DNA of 43,994 nt from IMG/VR virus record IMGVR_UViG_3300010396_000062, positions 1 through 43,994 of that record; one strand, written 5' to 3'. A model generated the notes under the pieces. The model was given only the letters and a program-made list of their open reading frames with translations, searched no databases and was not told where the DNA came from. This DNA comes from a virus. Shown here one piece after another: positions 14,105 to 21,128 of this stretch. How positions within the stretch are numbered: position 1 is the first letter of the stretch; each line of letters begins with the position of its first letter. The position numbers and the translations under genes are program-made.

Positions 14105-16174
14105 CTAGCGGCCCTCCATCTGCTGGAAGTAGCGGTCCACGTTGTCCTCCGAATGAACGTGCTTGAATGAGGAATCCTGAACGGGCGGCTTCGCCTGCTG
14201 GATCACCACGTCGCCGACGGCCATGGGAAGCTGCAGGCGCTCTTCGTGCTGCTCGACCAGCGTGGTGTAGCCGTCCTGGCGAACGCGGCGGTTGAGATCC
14301 GCGATGGAGCTGGTGACGGCCTTGGCGAGGCCTTTGCGCACGGCGATGGCGGCGCCGACCTTGTCGCGCGTCTCCTGATCGTTCGAGAAGCGCATCAGAT
14401 CCTTGCGTTCGAGCTTGCAGATGAAGTTGCCGTCCGCGTCGAGGACTGCGGCGAACATCGGCTCCATCGGGTCGTAGGCGATGGTGACGCGCCGGCCGCT
14501 CAGCTCGTGCATGTGGTAGTGCGCGGCCTGGTCCATGGGAGCCGGAACGAAGTAGTCGCCGGCGATCTCGATCTGGCAGTTCATCACCTTGCGCGTGGCG
14601 CGCTCGGCGAGCAGCATGGCGAGCACGGAATCTTCCGGGCATGGGCGGTTCGTGCCGCGCTCCTGCTGCATCACCTGGGCGGGCGTGCGGCCATCCATGC
14701 CACGGCCCGAGTGCGGGCGCTGGTGATACCACTGCTCCACCCAGGCCAGGCCGGCCGCGATGTAGTAGCTGGCGAGCGGCAGCTGCGAGTCCTGCGTGCG
14801 GCCCATGCGCAAAAGTTTTCCGTGCTGCATGGTGGCGGCGGTGGTGTTCTCCGGCCGCAGATGCGTCTCGCCGGCGGTATAGGTGGGCCAGCTGCGGTCG
14901 AAGCGGCCGTGCCATGTGCCGTGGAAGCGCTCCTCGCCCTTCGACTGGCCGTGGTAGATCTCGCAGAAGGTGACCGGGATGCCGAGGCGCTTGAGGAAGC
15001 CGGTCTCAAGATCGTGGGCTTCGTCCTGGAAGGCGCGGTGCGCGCGCAGGCGCATCTCGCGATCGCTGGCTCCGCGGGCAACGGACAGAAAATCTTTGCC
15101 ATTGTCGCAATAGAAGCGGTCCGGCAAGCCGAAGCGGCGGATGGCGATCATCAGCGCGCGCTTGATGGAGTGGCTGGAACCGTAGACGGAGAAGGCGAGG
15201 GCCAGCACCATGCGCGAGCGGTAGTCGAAGATGCAGGTTGCGTGCAGGCGCATGTGCTTCAGGTCGCGCGTGCCGAAGAGATCGTTCTGCACAAGCACGT
15301 CGCAGATGAAGTGGTCCGCCATCCAGATGGAGTTGGCCGGCTCGGTGTAGCCGCGCGTCATGAATGGCGAGAACTGCGCCTCGTAGGCGCGGCGGCCTTT
15401 GCGTCCGTAAATCATCAGCGACGGCGATACGTGGCGGAGCGCGGCGCGGACCGTCTCATAGCTGGGCGCCGGAACCTTGAGCAGCTTCGCGCGCTCACAG
15501 ACTGCCTCCCAGGCGACGCGCACGGATTGCGCTGGCTGCTCGCCGTTGCCCATGTGGATGAGCGCCGCGAGTTCGAGCAGGCGGGGATTCTGTTTCGCCC
15601 ATTGCGACTGGTTCTTGTCGGCGCGCGGCTTGCGCGCCAGGCCGAAGCGGCCGTCTTTATCGAAGCGGGACTTCCAGCGCCAGATGGTGGTGGGCGAGAC
15701 GCCGTGTTGTGCGGCGATGGAGGCGACGAGCGCTTCGGAATTGGGAAATGCCGCGGCCCGCGCTTTTGGATCGCGGAGATAGTCGAGGACAGGTTTCAGA
15801 ATCGCCAGCTTGCGCAGCGCTTCCTTCTCGGCATCCGGCGTCAGGTGGATGCGAACGGGTTTGATCTGGACGGCCGGGACCGGGGCGGTATCCTCGCCGG
15901 CGACGAGCCGCGCAGGAGCCAGGGAAAGAGGGGAGGGCGGAGCGCATTCAGGGTGCTCCTCGTGCGACGAGGCCCGTTTCTGGCCGTCCAGATATCGTTG
16001 GCGTGCCTCAGCGGGCAGTGACGATAGCGCGTATTCCGTCATCGGCTGGCTGCGATATGCGCGAGCGCTTTCGCGGCTTTTGACTTCACCGCAAGCGGCG
16101 AGCCTGCGAAGGTGCCGCGGCGACCATCCCGTCAGATCGCAGACTTCATCGCGGAACAGCCAGAGGGCGCTCAT
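14105..16174 (-). CDS. MuA-type DDE transposase
   Basis: A 689-residue protein, close to Mu A in size (663). The N-terminus has a winged-HTH region (VCDLTGWSPRHLRRLAACGE, residues 11-30), and another HTH lies near 146-172 (IAAQHGVSPTTIWRWKSRF). The catalytic core is the retroviral-integrase fold. D287 (SIWMADHF) and D357 (FYCDNGKDF) are present, with E415 (GQSKGEERFHG) 58 residues after the second Asp, matching the wide D-E spacing of Mu A. A basic C-terminal region (about 590-689) would contact the ATPase. It performs strand cleavage and transfer for integration and replicative transposition. IS21 IstA is a related alternative, but the phage context favours the MuA type. Confidence 0.92.
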   Translation of the reverse strand: MSALWLFRDEVCDLTGWSPRHLRRLAACGEVKSRESARAYRSQPMTEYALSSLPAEARQRYLDGQKRASSHEEHPECAPPSPLSLAPARLVAGEDTAPVPAVQIKPVRIHLTPDAEKEALRKLAILKPVLDYLRDPKARAAAFPNSEALVASIAAQHGVSPTTIWRWKSRFDKDGRFGLARKPRADKNQSQWAKQNPRLLELAALIHMGNGEQPAQSVRVAWEAVCERAKLLKVPAPSYETVRAALRHVSPSLMIYGRKGRRAYEAQFSPFMTRGYTEPANSIWMADHFICDVLVQNDLFGTRDLKHMRLHATCIFDYRSRMVLALAFSVYGSSHSIKRALMIAIRRFGLPDRFYCDNGKDFLSVARGASDREMRLRAHRAFQDEAHDLETGFLKRLGIPVTFCEIYHGQSKGEERFHGTWHGRFDRSWPTYTAGETHLRPENTTAATMQHGKLLRMGRTQDSQLPLASYYIAAGLAWVEQWYHQRPHSGRGMDGRTPAQVMQQERGTNRPCPEDSVLAMLLAERATRKVMNCQIEIAGDYFVPAPMDQAAHYHMHELSGRRVTIAYDPMEPMFAAVLDADGNFICKLERKDLMRFSNDQETRDKVGAAIAVRKGLAKAVTSSIADLNRRVRQDGYTTLVEQHEERLQLPMAVGDVVIQQAKPPVQDSSFKHVHSEDNVDRYFQQMEGR

Positions 16175-16377
16175 GCTGCTGCCTCCGAATCGGGACGCTT
16201 CTTTTTCCAGTTGCGCGGAGAATTCTTGGCGTCGTCCTTTGCGATCAGCAGAGCTACTTCGGCTAGCTGTGCTTCCCTGTTGAGGAGATCAGCCCTTTTC
16301 CGGGCGGCTATGGCCCGCTTCTGCGCAACGAGGAAGAGTTTTTCGAGGTATTCGAGATATGTGGTTGGCTCACTCAT
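16171..16377 (-). CDS. Small hypothetical helical protein
   Basis: A 68-residue, mostly helical basic protein (YLEYLEKLFLVAQKRAIAAR). The stop overlaps the transposase start by ATGA, and the start overlaps the upstream stop in the same way. No family was recognised. The position between regulators and transposase suggests an early accessory role. Confidence 0.5.
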   Translation of the reverse strand: MSEPTTYLEYLEKLFLVAQKRAIAARKRADLLNREAQLAEVALLIAKDDAKNSPRNWKKKRPDSEAAA

Positions 16378-16874
16378 CTCGCCCTCCCATGCATGGACCG
16401 CTTGAGAATTTCGATCTGCTCTTCGGCCTCGCCGCGGATGATGAGCTGGCGGCCGAGATCGAACATCAGCTTCTCTTCGGCGGTGATCACGAAGCAGCCG
16501 GTCAGTTCCACCAGGTGGCGGAGCAGCTCGTCGCTACCGGCCGCAGCGCAGAAGGCGCGGGTGAATTCCAGCGGCCAGCGGCGGTCCCCGCGCGACTCAG
16601 CGGTAAATGCGTTGAGCATTTTTTCCGTAACCGGCCGCGCGAGCAGGACGGACATCTCATCCGCAATGGCGGCGCGGGTTTTGCCGCTTTCATCAATGGA
16701 GCGAACGAGGATGCCGCGGATAGCGGATGAGTCGTCGAAGCTGCCTGGCGCGGCGGATTCTGCACCAAACGGGATGCCGGACTGTTGCGTATAGGCAATT
16801 TTTTCGCGCGAGATTGCCGATGACTTTCGGGGTACGGAGGTAACAAGATTCGGGAGTGACTTGCTTACTCTCAA
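16374..16874 (-). CDS. Early phage protein, probable DNA-binding regulator
   Basis: A 166-residue protein. Residues 1-45 are basic and probably flexible. Residues about 50-125 (IRGILVRSIDESGKTRAAIA, then VTEKMLNAFTAES, then LEFTRAFCAAAG) form a helical domain I associate with prophage early genes, with an HTH-like helix pair. The remainder is an amphipathic helix (EEKLMFDLGRQL). It is the second gene of the leftward operon, coupled by ATGA on both sides. The exact role is unknown. Confidence 0.5.
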   Translation of the reverse strand: MRVSKSLPNLVTSVPRKSSAISREKIAYTQQSGIPFGAESAAPGSFDDSSAIRGILVRSIDESGKTRAAIADEMSVLLARPVTEKMLNAFTAESRGDRRWPLEFTRAFCAAAGSDELLRHLVELTGCFVITAEEKLMFDLGRQLIIRGEAEEQIEILKRSMHGRAR

Positions 16875-17059
16875 GCGGCTTTCTCGATCCTGCGCATCTC
16901 GGCCTGCAGCGCCTTCATTACCCGTTCAGAGCGCCGATTGCCGACCGCAACCTCCCGAACATGGTTTGCGGAAAGGCCCAGGTCGTCTGCGATACGCCGG
17001 AACATCCCGTGCATAGCGGTCGCCTTCTTGCATTCCCGGATGACAGCGGTAGAATTCAC
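16871..17059 (-). CDS. Ner/Cro-like small HTH regulator
   Basis: 62 residues from a GTG at 17059. The core (FRRIADDLGLSANHVREVAV) is a helix-turn-helix with a basic C-terminal helix (RRSERVMKALQAEMRRIE). As the first gene of the early operon, facing the repressor gene, it holds the position of Mu ner, which turns early and repressor transcription down. The GTG lies about 22 bp downstream of the predicted start of the leftward transcript, with AGAGGG about 10 bp before it. An internal ATG (MFRRIADD) is an alternative start. Confidence 0.65.
   Translation of the reverse strand: MNSTAVIRECKKATAMHGMFRRIADDLGLSANHVREVAVGNRRSERVMKALQAEMRRIEKAA
17028..17055 (+). promoter_or_regulatory. Candidate rightward repressor promoter
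   Basis: TTGCAT at 17028-17033, a 16-bp spacer and TAGAAT at 17050-17055 would start transcription near 17062, inside the 5' end of the Ner-like gene's region. It faces the leftward promoter, so the two transcripts would overlap, as PcM and Pe do in phage Mu. The match is moderate. Confidence 0.45.
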
Positions 17060-17075
17060 GGTGAAGTGGCCCTCT

Positions 17076-17109
17076 GTTATGAAAGCGAGAATAGTCGCGA
17101 ATTCATAAC
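17076..17109. promoter_or_regulatory. Operator-like dyad
   Basis: GTTATGAA (17076-17083) and TTCATAAC (17102-17109) form a perfect 8-bp inverted repeat with an 18-bp spacer. A second, nearly concentric repeat GCGA/TCGC lies at 17085-17088 and 17095-17098. The dyad covers the -10 and most of the spacer of the leftward promoter. It is a likely binding site for the S24-type repressor or the Ner-like protein. Confidence 0.6.
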
Positions 17110-17117
17110 CGAGTCAA
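17088..17117 (-). promoter_or_regulatory. Leftward early promoter
   Basis: Read on the minus strand: TTGACT at 17117-17112, an 18-bp spacer, and TATTCT at 17093-17088, a good sigma-70 match. Transcription would start near 17081 and run into the Ner-like gene and the 17-kb early operon. It overlaps the dyad at 17076-17109, so a bound repressor would block it. Confidence 0.7.
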
Positions 17118-17149
17118 GGAAAATTTCTGCGGGGACGCCGACGACCAAA

Positions 17150-17920
17150 ATGACCAGGCCGAAAATGGGACATCCGCCGCGCTGGGCGCAGAAAATCACC
17201 GAAGTACGTAAGAAGCTGGGCCTTAGCCAAACCGCGTTTGCTCAGGCACTTGGTGTCGGACAGGGCAACGTCTCCAAATGGGAGCGTGGCGATAATCGGC
17301 CTGTTCCGGACGTGTTTGTTAGGATTGCCGCGTTAGTTCAAGGCCAGGATCGCTTCTTCTTCTGGGAAGAAGCTGGCCTCCCTAGCGAATTCTTCATGGG
17401 AACCGCAGAGAATACCATGCCATCAGAGATTGTCCGGGCCACGAAACGAGTGATCGCCGAGAGCTTTGCCCCCGCAAACGATCGAGCTACTAAAACTGGA
17501 GACGCGGCGCTGGTCCCACTGATGACCGGAAGTGCTGCCGCCGGTAATCCGCGCGCGATCGAATCGAGAGATATTGAGGAATACCTTGCGTTGCCGAAGC
17601 GGATGCTTCCGCAATCGGGAACGATCGTGGCGGTGCGGGTGAAGGGCGACTCCATGGCGCCGCTGGTGAATGACGGCAATACCGTCCTGATTGATCTTTC
17701 GGTGCGCGACCCGAAGCAGCTCGTCGGGCGCATGGTGGTGGCACACAATAGTGATGGCGTGACGGTGAAGTTCCTGCGCAAAGACAAGCAGGACTTCCTC
17801 CTGGTCCCCTACAACATTTCGCCGCGGCATGACGTGATGGTGTTCCGACCAAAGGACGGTTGGAGCATCGTGGGTGCCGTGGTGATGTGGATCGGCGCGC
17901 CCGGCAGTTCCAAACGGTAG
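17150..17920 (+). CDS. CI/LexA-type repressor (HTH plus S24 peptidase)
   Basis: 256 residues from the ATG at 17150. An XRE helix-turn-helix spans about 15-50 (LGLSQTAFAQALGVGQGNVS). A hinge carries the Ala-Gly pair A131-G132 in SAAAGNP, the usual self-cleavage site. The S24 peptidase domain has Ser168 in VKGDSMAP and Lys207 in GVTVKFL, the expected catalytic pair. The family represses lytic promoters and self-cleaves when stimulated by RecA filaments, so this prophage is probably SOS-inducible. An in-frame GTG at 17066 could give a longer form, but it falls inside the operator. No strong ribosome site is seen. Confidence 0.85.
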   Translation: MTRPKMGHPPRWAQKITEVRKKLGLSQTAFAQALGVGQGNVSKWERGDNRPVPDVFVRIAALVQGQDRFFFWEEAGLPSEFFMGTAENTMPSEIVRATKRVIAESFAPANDRATKTGDAALVPLMTGSAAAGNPRAIESRDIEEYLALPKRMLPQSGTIVAVRVKGDSMAPLVNDGNTVLIDLSVRDPKQLVGRMVVAHNSDGVTVKFLRKDKQDFLLVPYNISPRHDVMVFRPKDGWSIVGAVVMWIGAPGSSKR

Positions 17921-17984
17921 GAAACGTAGTAAAGTGGATCGGTCAGCCTCCTTCCCCCACATCCGAAGAGAAAGTGAGAAACGC

Positions 17985-18629
17985 ATGAAGCCGCAAATTG
18001 CTTCTTGTTTTCTGATGTTGGCCGTCCTACCTGCAGTGAGCTGTCGGGCGCAGACATATCAAGAGATGGGTGCGGGTATCGTCGGACTCGACTCGACCAG
18101 CGACGAGATCGCCAATTATTATGGGTATCCCATCGGCTACCTATGGCGCGGCAAGCTGCTCGATCAGGAGCCGGCAGCGCCTGCAAATGAACCGGCGGCT
18201 ACGGTTTATGGCTTCGTCGATCACGGGGTCGAGTATCAGCTGCGAGTTGTGTATTACCTCGACAACACTACATCCAATTTTCATGCGACTCTTCGGGTAC
18301 AGTCTCTTGCATTAGTCGCCGATCACGCGGTTCCAATTTCGGACGGCCTACGCTTGCTCCCTGGCGCGGCTGCGATGTGCAACAAGAGATGTTCCGTCGC
18401 GCGCGTCGTTCCAGGAACTGCGCTGTTGATCTATGTGCACCGGGTATTGCATCTTGCCACTTTCGAAAAAATGATCCAGATATACCGCAACGATTCAGAT
18501 GGGCGCGCAGTTCCCAATTCGCTCCATGATCTCAATAGCGATGCGACGATCTTCGCGCTGTCGATGATTGACTACCGGAGCTATATTTGCCTTCCGGTCA
18601 AAGGCGGATGGCTACCGCCTACGCCGTAG
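17985..18629 (+). CDS. Secreted cargo protein of unknown function
   Basis: 214 residues from the ATG at 17985. A signal peptide (IASCFLMLAVLPAVSC) is followed by an AQTY-type cleavage site; the VSC could be a poor lipobox. The mature protein has a DEIANYYGYPIGYLWRGK segment and two cysteines close together (MCNKRC) that could pair. No family was recognised. It lies 64 bp after the repressor, in the same orientation, so it may be expressed in the lysogen and alter the host envelope. AGAAAGTGAG upstream is a weak ribosome site. Confidence 0.6.
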   Translation: MKPQIASCFLMLAVLPAVSCRAQTYQEMGAGIVGLDSTSDEIANYYGYPIGYLWRGKLLDQEPAAPANEPAATVYGFVDHGVEYQLRVVYYLDNTTSNFHATLRVQSLALVADHAVPISDGLRLLPGAAAMCNKRCSVARVVPGTALLIYVHRVLHLATFEKMIQIYRNDSDGRAVPNSLHDLNSDATIFALSMIDYRSYICLPVKGGWLPPTP

Positions 18630-18908
18630 CCGCGCTTGCGCACAGCATATCTTTCGCGGGCGGCCCGGAATCGACTCAAACTGGCGGCCTAAATTCCTAG
18701 TTTCTCCGCAGCTTCGTTCAATCGCGCATGCAGAGCATGCGTGATTTTGCTTGCACCGTAGAGTCGCCTTACATCCCCGAAGGGGACGGGACCCGCTTGA
18801 ACTAATCCCAGAGAAAGGTTCTTCGCGGGCTGACCCAGAGCGGCAGGGAACGGTCGTGTGGCCTCATGGGCTGCACGACCGCGGCCCCGCAAGGCGGCGA
18901 GAGAACGA
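18630..18908 (+). other. Non-coding stretch before the lysis genes
   Basis: No convincing gene lies on the + strand. A minus-strand frame ending at 18689 looks protein-like near its end (FGDVRRLYGASKITHALHAR) but has no usable start close to it; it may be a remnant. A short inverted repeat GCATGC-AGA-GCATGC lies at 18726-18740. The stretch probably carries the lysis-region promoter, though I could not identify one with confidence. Confidence 0.35.
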
Positions 18909-19436
18909 GTGGCGAGCGCAGAACAACTGGCACGGCTTCACGCGGCGGTCCCGGCAGCGCAGGCGGCGATGCGGCGGTGGGGCGTGCCGGCGTCGGTGAC
19001 GCTGGCGCAGTGGACGCTGGAGAGCGGATGGGGTACGTCGCGGCTCTCGACCGAGGCCAACAATTATTTCGGTGTGAAGGCTGAGCATCTGGATAATCCC
19101 GCGACCTACGTCGAGTTTGTGACGAAGGAGTTTCGCGGCGGCATCGAGCGCGACGAGGTCGCGGACTTTGAGAAGTATGCGGACGCGGCGGGAAGCTTTG
19201 ACGATCACGGCCGGCTGCTGGCGACTGCGCCGCGCTATCGCGTGGCGATGATGCACCGCGCCGATCCGGACGTGTTTGCGTTGTGGCTGCAGAGGGCCGG
19301 CTATAGCACGATGCTGCGCGCGAACGGAGCGAAGCAGGATTACTTCGAATATGTGATCGAGTTGATGCGCGAGCACGATCTTTATCAGTACGACAAGCTG
19401 CCGCCGGCCCAGGCTGCGCAGGAGGTCGCCGCGTGA
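18909..19436 (+). CDS. Endolysin, N-acetylglucosaminidase (FlgJ-type) domain
   Basis: 175 residues from a GTG at 18909; an ATG at 18858 would add 17 Arg/Ala-rich residues with no better ribosome site. The domain follows the glucosaminidase family: helices leading to LAQWTLESGWGTS (catalytic Glu in ESGWG), then NNYFGVKA, FRKFADAAGSFDDH-type spacing (here FEKYADAAGSFDDHGRLL), and RYRVAMMH. It cuts the glycan strands of peptidoglycan. No signal peptide is seen, so it needs a holin for release. It is coupled to the next gene by a GTGA overlap. Confidence 0.85.
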   Translation: MASAEQLARLHAAVPAAQAAMRRWGVPASVTLAQWTLESGWGTSRLSTEANNYFGVKAEHLDNPATYVEFVTKEFRGGIERDEVADFEKYADAAGSFDDHGRLLATAPRYRVAMMHRADPDVFALWLQRAGYSTMLRANGAKQDYFEYVIELMREHDLYQYDKLPPAQAAQEVAA

Positions 19437-19693
19437 CGCCCATCATGCAAATTCAGTTGACGCAGGCGCAGTTCGATGCGGCCGCCGTGAGGGTAAAGGC
19501 CGCGACCGGCGTCGAGATGAAAGGCGACGGCGGCCAGATTCAGCACGACGGCGAGCTGCTGCAGTGGCGATATGACGGCACGACGCTTTCCGTGACTGCG
19601 ATCCGGAAGAAGCCGTTTGAGCCGTTGGGTCATAGCGAGGCAAGAATCCGCGGATGGTTCGCGGCAGACGTGAAACAGGGAGGAAGTAAATGA
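19433..19693 (+). CDS. Small hypothetical protein of the lysis group
   Basis: 86 residues from a GTG that overlaps the endolysin stop. The alternating hydrophobic pattern (MQIQLTQAQFDAAAVRVKAA, then LLQWRYDGTTLSVTAIRKKP) suggests a small alpha-beta fold. It overlaps the lipoprotein gene by 4 bp. Function unknown. Confidence 0.5.
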   Translation: MTPIMQIQLTQAQFDAAAVRVKAATGVEMKGDGGQIQHDGELLQWRYDGTTLSVTAIRKKPFEPLGHSEARIRGWFAADVKQGGSK

Positions 19694-20382
19694 AGCGGAA
19701 AATGAGAGTTGGATTATTTGCAACGGTCGCAGCGGCGGCTGTTATCTGTATGGCGGCGTCCGGCTGCAGCGGTGTATTGCACAATGAGGCCGACGCGGCC
19801 GCGGGCATCGCGGCAACGCTGAATACCGCCGCGCAGGTCAACCACAACGACACGTTCGAAAGCCCCGAAGAGAAGGCCATGATCGCCAACATGATCATGC
19901 GCGTGGCGTATGCGAACGATAACTTCATCGGCGCGCTGAAGGCCGCGGAGGCGTCGGGCGGCAAGATCAACACGCCGGCGGTGACTGCGGCGTTCCAGGC
20001 GCTGGTCAACACGGCGAACGATCTGAATGCGAATGGCGTGCTCAAGCTCAAGAGTCCGCAGGCGCAGGCGGATTTCCAGTTGGCGATCGCATCGATCGAG
20101 GGCGCGCTGAATGGTATGCAGGCGATGGTGCAGCCGACTACGACCAGCCGCAACACTCCGCCGCTGCGAGGATCTCGACTGCCGCTACTTGGCCTGGCGC
20201 TAACTCCTGCAGAGATCGAGGAGCTGATTGCTCTGGCGATCGCTGCCGGGTCTTCGCTGGTTTCAAAGCTCGTGTCCCTGCGAGGCGAGACGGATGCACA
20301 GCTGCTGGCCAGCGCGGCAGCCGATGATGCCGCCGCTGAAAAGATCGCCGCGAGCGATGGCGCCGCGGAACCCACGACATAA
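19690..20382 (+). CDS. Lipoprotein of the lysis region
   Basis: A 230-residue protein. A lipoprotein signal ends in the lipobox AASGC (Cys26), so the mature protein would be lipid-anchored. It is all-helical and Ala-rich (ADAAAGIAATLNTAAQVNHN), with a hydrophobic helix near 180-200 (PAEIEELIALAIAAGSSLVS). A lipoprotein next to an endolysin can act as an outer spanin component, but this one is longer than usual and no inner partner is obvious here. GGAGG precedes the ATG. Confidence 0.55.
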   Translation: MKRKMRVGLFATVAAAAVICMAASGCSGVLHNEADAAAGIAATLNTAAQVNHNDTFESPEEKAMIANMIMRVAYANDNFIGALKAAEASGGKINTPAVTAAFQALVNTANDLNANGVLKLKSPQAQADFQLAIASIEGALNGMQAMVQPTTTSRNTPPLRGSRLPLLGLALTPAEIEELIALAIAAGSSLVSKLVSLRGETDAQLLASAAADDAAAEKIAASDGAAEPTT

Positions 20383-20399
20383 CCCCAACGCGAGCAAGG

Positions 20400-20448
20400 C
20401 CGCCGGCAGATGAACGGAGGACGGTTCCTCCGGTCTGCCGGCGGGTTT
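20400..20448 (+). terminator. Strong hairpin terminator after the lysis genes
   Basis: CCGCCGGCAGA (20400-20410) pairs perfectly with TCTGCCGGCGG (20434-20444). Inside it, CGGAGGA (20415-20421) pairs with TCCTCCG (20426-20432), giving an extended two-part stem with a 4-base loop. GGGTTTC follows, so the U-tract is short. It begins 17 bp after the lipoprotein stop and should end most lysis-group transcription. Confidence 0.7.
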
Positions 20449-20466
20449 CACCCGAAGGGCAGCACG

Positions 20467-20673
20467 ATGGCGTGGCGGAGAAGCGCAGGGCCGAGAGGGC
20501 GGATTGAGGGTAGCGGATTTGAACGGGCGTGCGAGGGCAAAACGGCGTATCCCAGCGAGTCAACGGCCACGGCCGCGCTCCGATTTTTCCAGCGGGACGG
20601 AGTCGTCCGGACCAATGATGGGATGCACGTCTACGAATGCCAATACTGCCGAAACTGGCATTTTGGCCACTGA
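20467..20673 (+). CDS. Small basic zinc-finger-like protein
   Basis: 68 residues from the ATG at 20467. The N-terminus is Arg/Gly-rich. The C-terminus has a CQYCRNWHFGH motif, together with an upstream Cys (ERACEGKTAYPS), consistent with one small zinc site. The pattern with K-x-Y-x-S-x3-A-x4-F and YECQYC resembles the tiny phage zinc finger that reads as C-x2-C-x2-W-H-x2-H. Nothing more can be said of its role. Confidence 0.5.
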   Translation: MAWRRSAGPRGRIEGSGFERACEGKTAYPSESTATAALRFFQRDGVVRTNDGMHVYECQYCRNWHFGH

Positions 20674-20721
20674 GGCCGGAAATGGCCCTAGGGCGATTTG
20701 AGGGGTATCTAGGTACCCGGT

Positions 20722-20747
20722 AATTCGTGCCACGCGTGGGACGAATT
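20722..20747. promoter_or_regulatory. 26-bp imperfect palindrome upstream of the late operon
   Basis: AATTCGT at 20722-20728 pairs with ACGAATT at 20741-20747, and CCACG at 20730-20734 with CGTGG at 20735-20739; only the 20729/20740 pair is mismatched. TTTTG follows at 20749. A smaller inverted repeat GGGTA/TACCC lies at 20703-20718. As DNA it could be an activator or repressor site for the late operon starting at 20787. As RNA it could terminate upstream transcripts. Confidence 0.55.
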
Positions 20748-20786
20748 GTTTTGAGCGATTGGCGGCAGGTTTAGGGGAGGGTCGGA

Positions 20787-21128
20787 ATGGCGTTTTGGGC
20801 TTGGCTGAGACAACGGGGAACCTGGCTGAAAGGGAAGCGGACCTACATCTTGGCGTTCGTGGTCCTGGCGGTGGTTGGGACGGCCGTGTTTCGGGGCGAT
20901 CTGACGCCGGATGTCGCGAGCGGGATCTTGCTGGCGGCGCTGGCGGGTTTCGCGGTCACTTTCCGGGCGGCTATCGCGGATCACCAGGCCGAGATGATGG
21001 AAGCTCTCCAGGACATTGCCGCCGCCGGCGTCGCGGTCCGTGCACACGACAAAGCGGCCGAGGCTGCGCTGGCGCAGACGGTGGTCGCGCAGATCAAGAA
21101 AGACATTGCAACCGGAGCCAATAACTGA
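20787..21128 (+). CDS. Holin-like membrane protein
   Basis: A 113-residue protein. A short basic N-terminus (RQRGTWLKGKR) precedes two hydrophobic segments, about 21-37 (YILAFVVLAVVGTAVF) and 44-60 (ASGILLAALAGFAVTF), then a helical charged tail. The plan suits a two-pass holin or membrane-anchored phage protein. It is the first gene of the late operon, with a GGGGAGGG ribosome site. Its stop overlaps the next ATG (TGATG). Confidence 0.6.
   Translation: MAFWAWLRQRGTWLKGKRTYILAFVVLAVVGTAVFRGDLTPDVASGILLAALAGFAVTFRAAIADHQAEMMEALQDIAAAGVAVRAHDKAAEAALAQTVVAQIKKDIATGANN

Noticed and set aside
14246-16021. 591-codon plus-strand frame opposite the transposase
   Set aside because: Shadow of the DDE transposase, which keeps all catalytic residues.
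14105-16174. Reading the transposase/ATPase pair as an IS21 insertion sequence
   Set aside because: The pair is in a continuous early operon with overlapping phage genes, lacks IS ends on either side, and has Mu-like size and order.
17079-17108. 9-codon leader peptide upstream of the repressor
   Set aside because: No ribosome site, and its sequence coincides with the operator dyad, which accounts for its symmetry.
18689-18892. Minus-strand frame with a protein-like end between the cargo and lysis genes
   Set aside because: No suitable start near the plausible part, opposite orientation to neighbours, and an Arg/Pro-rich front half. At most a remnant.
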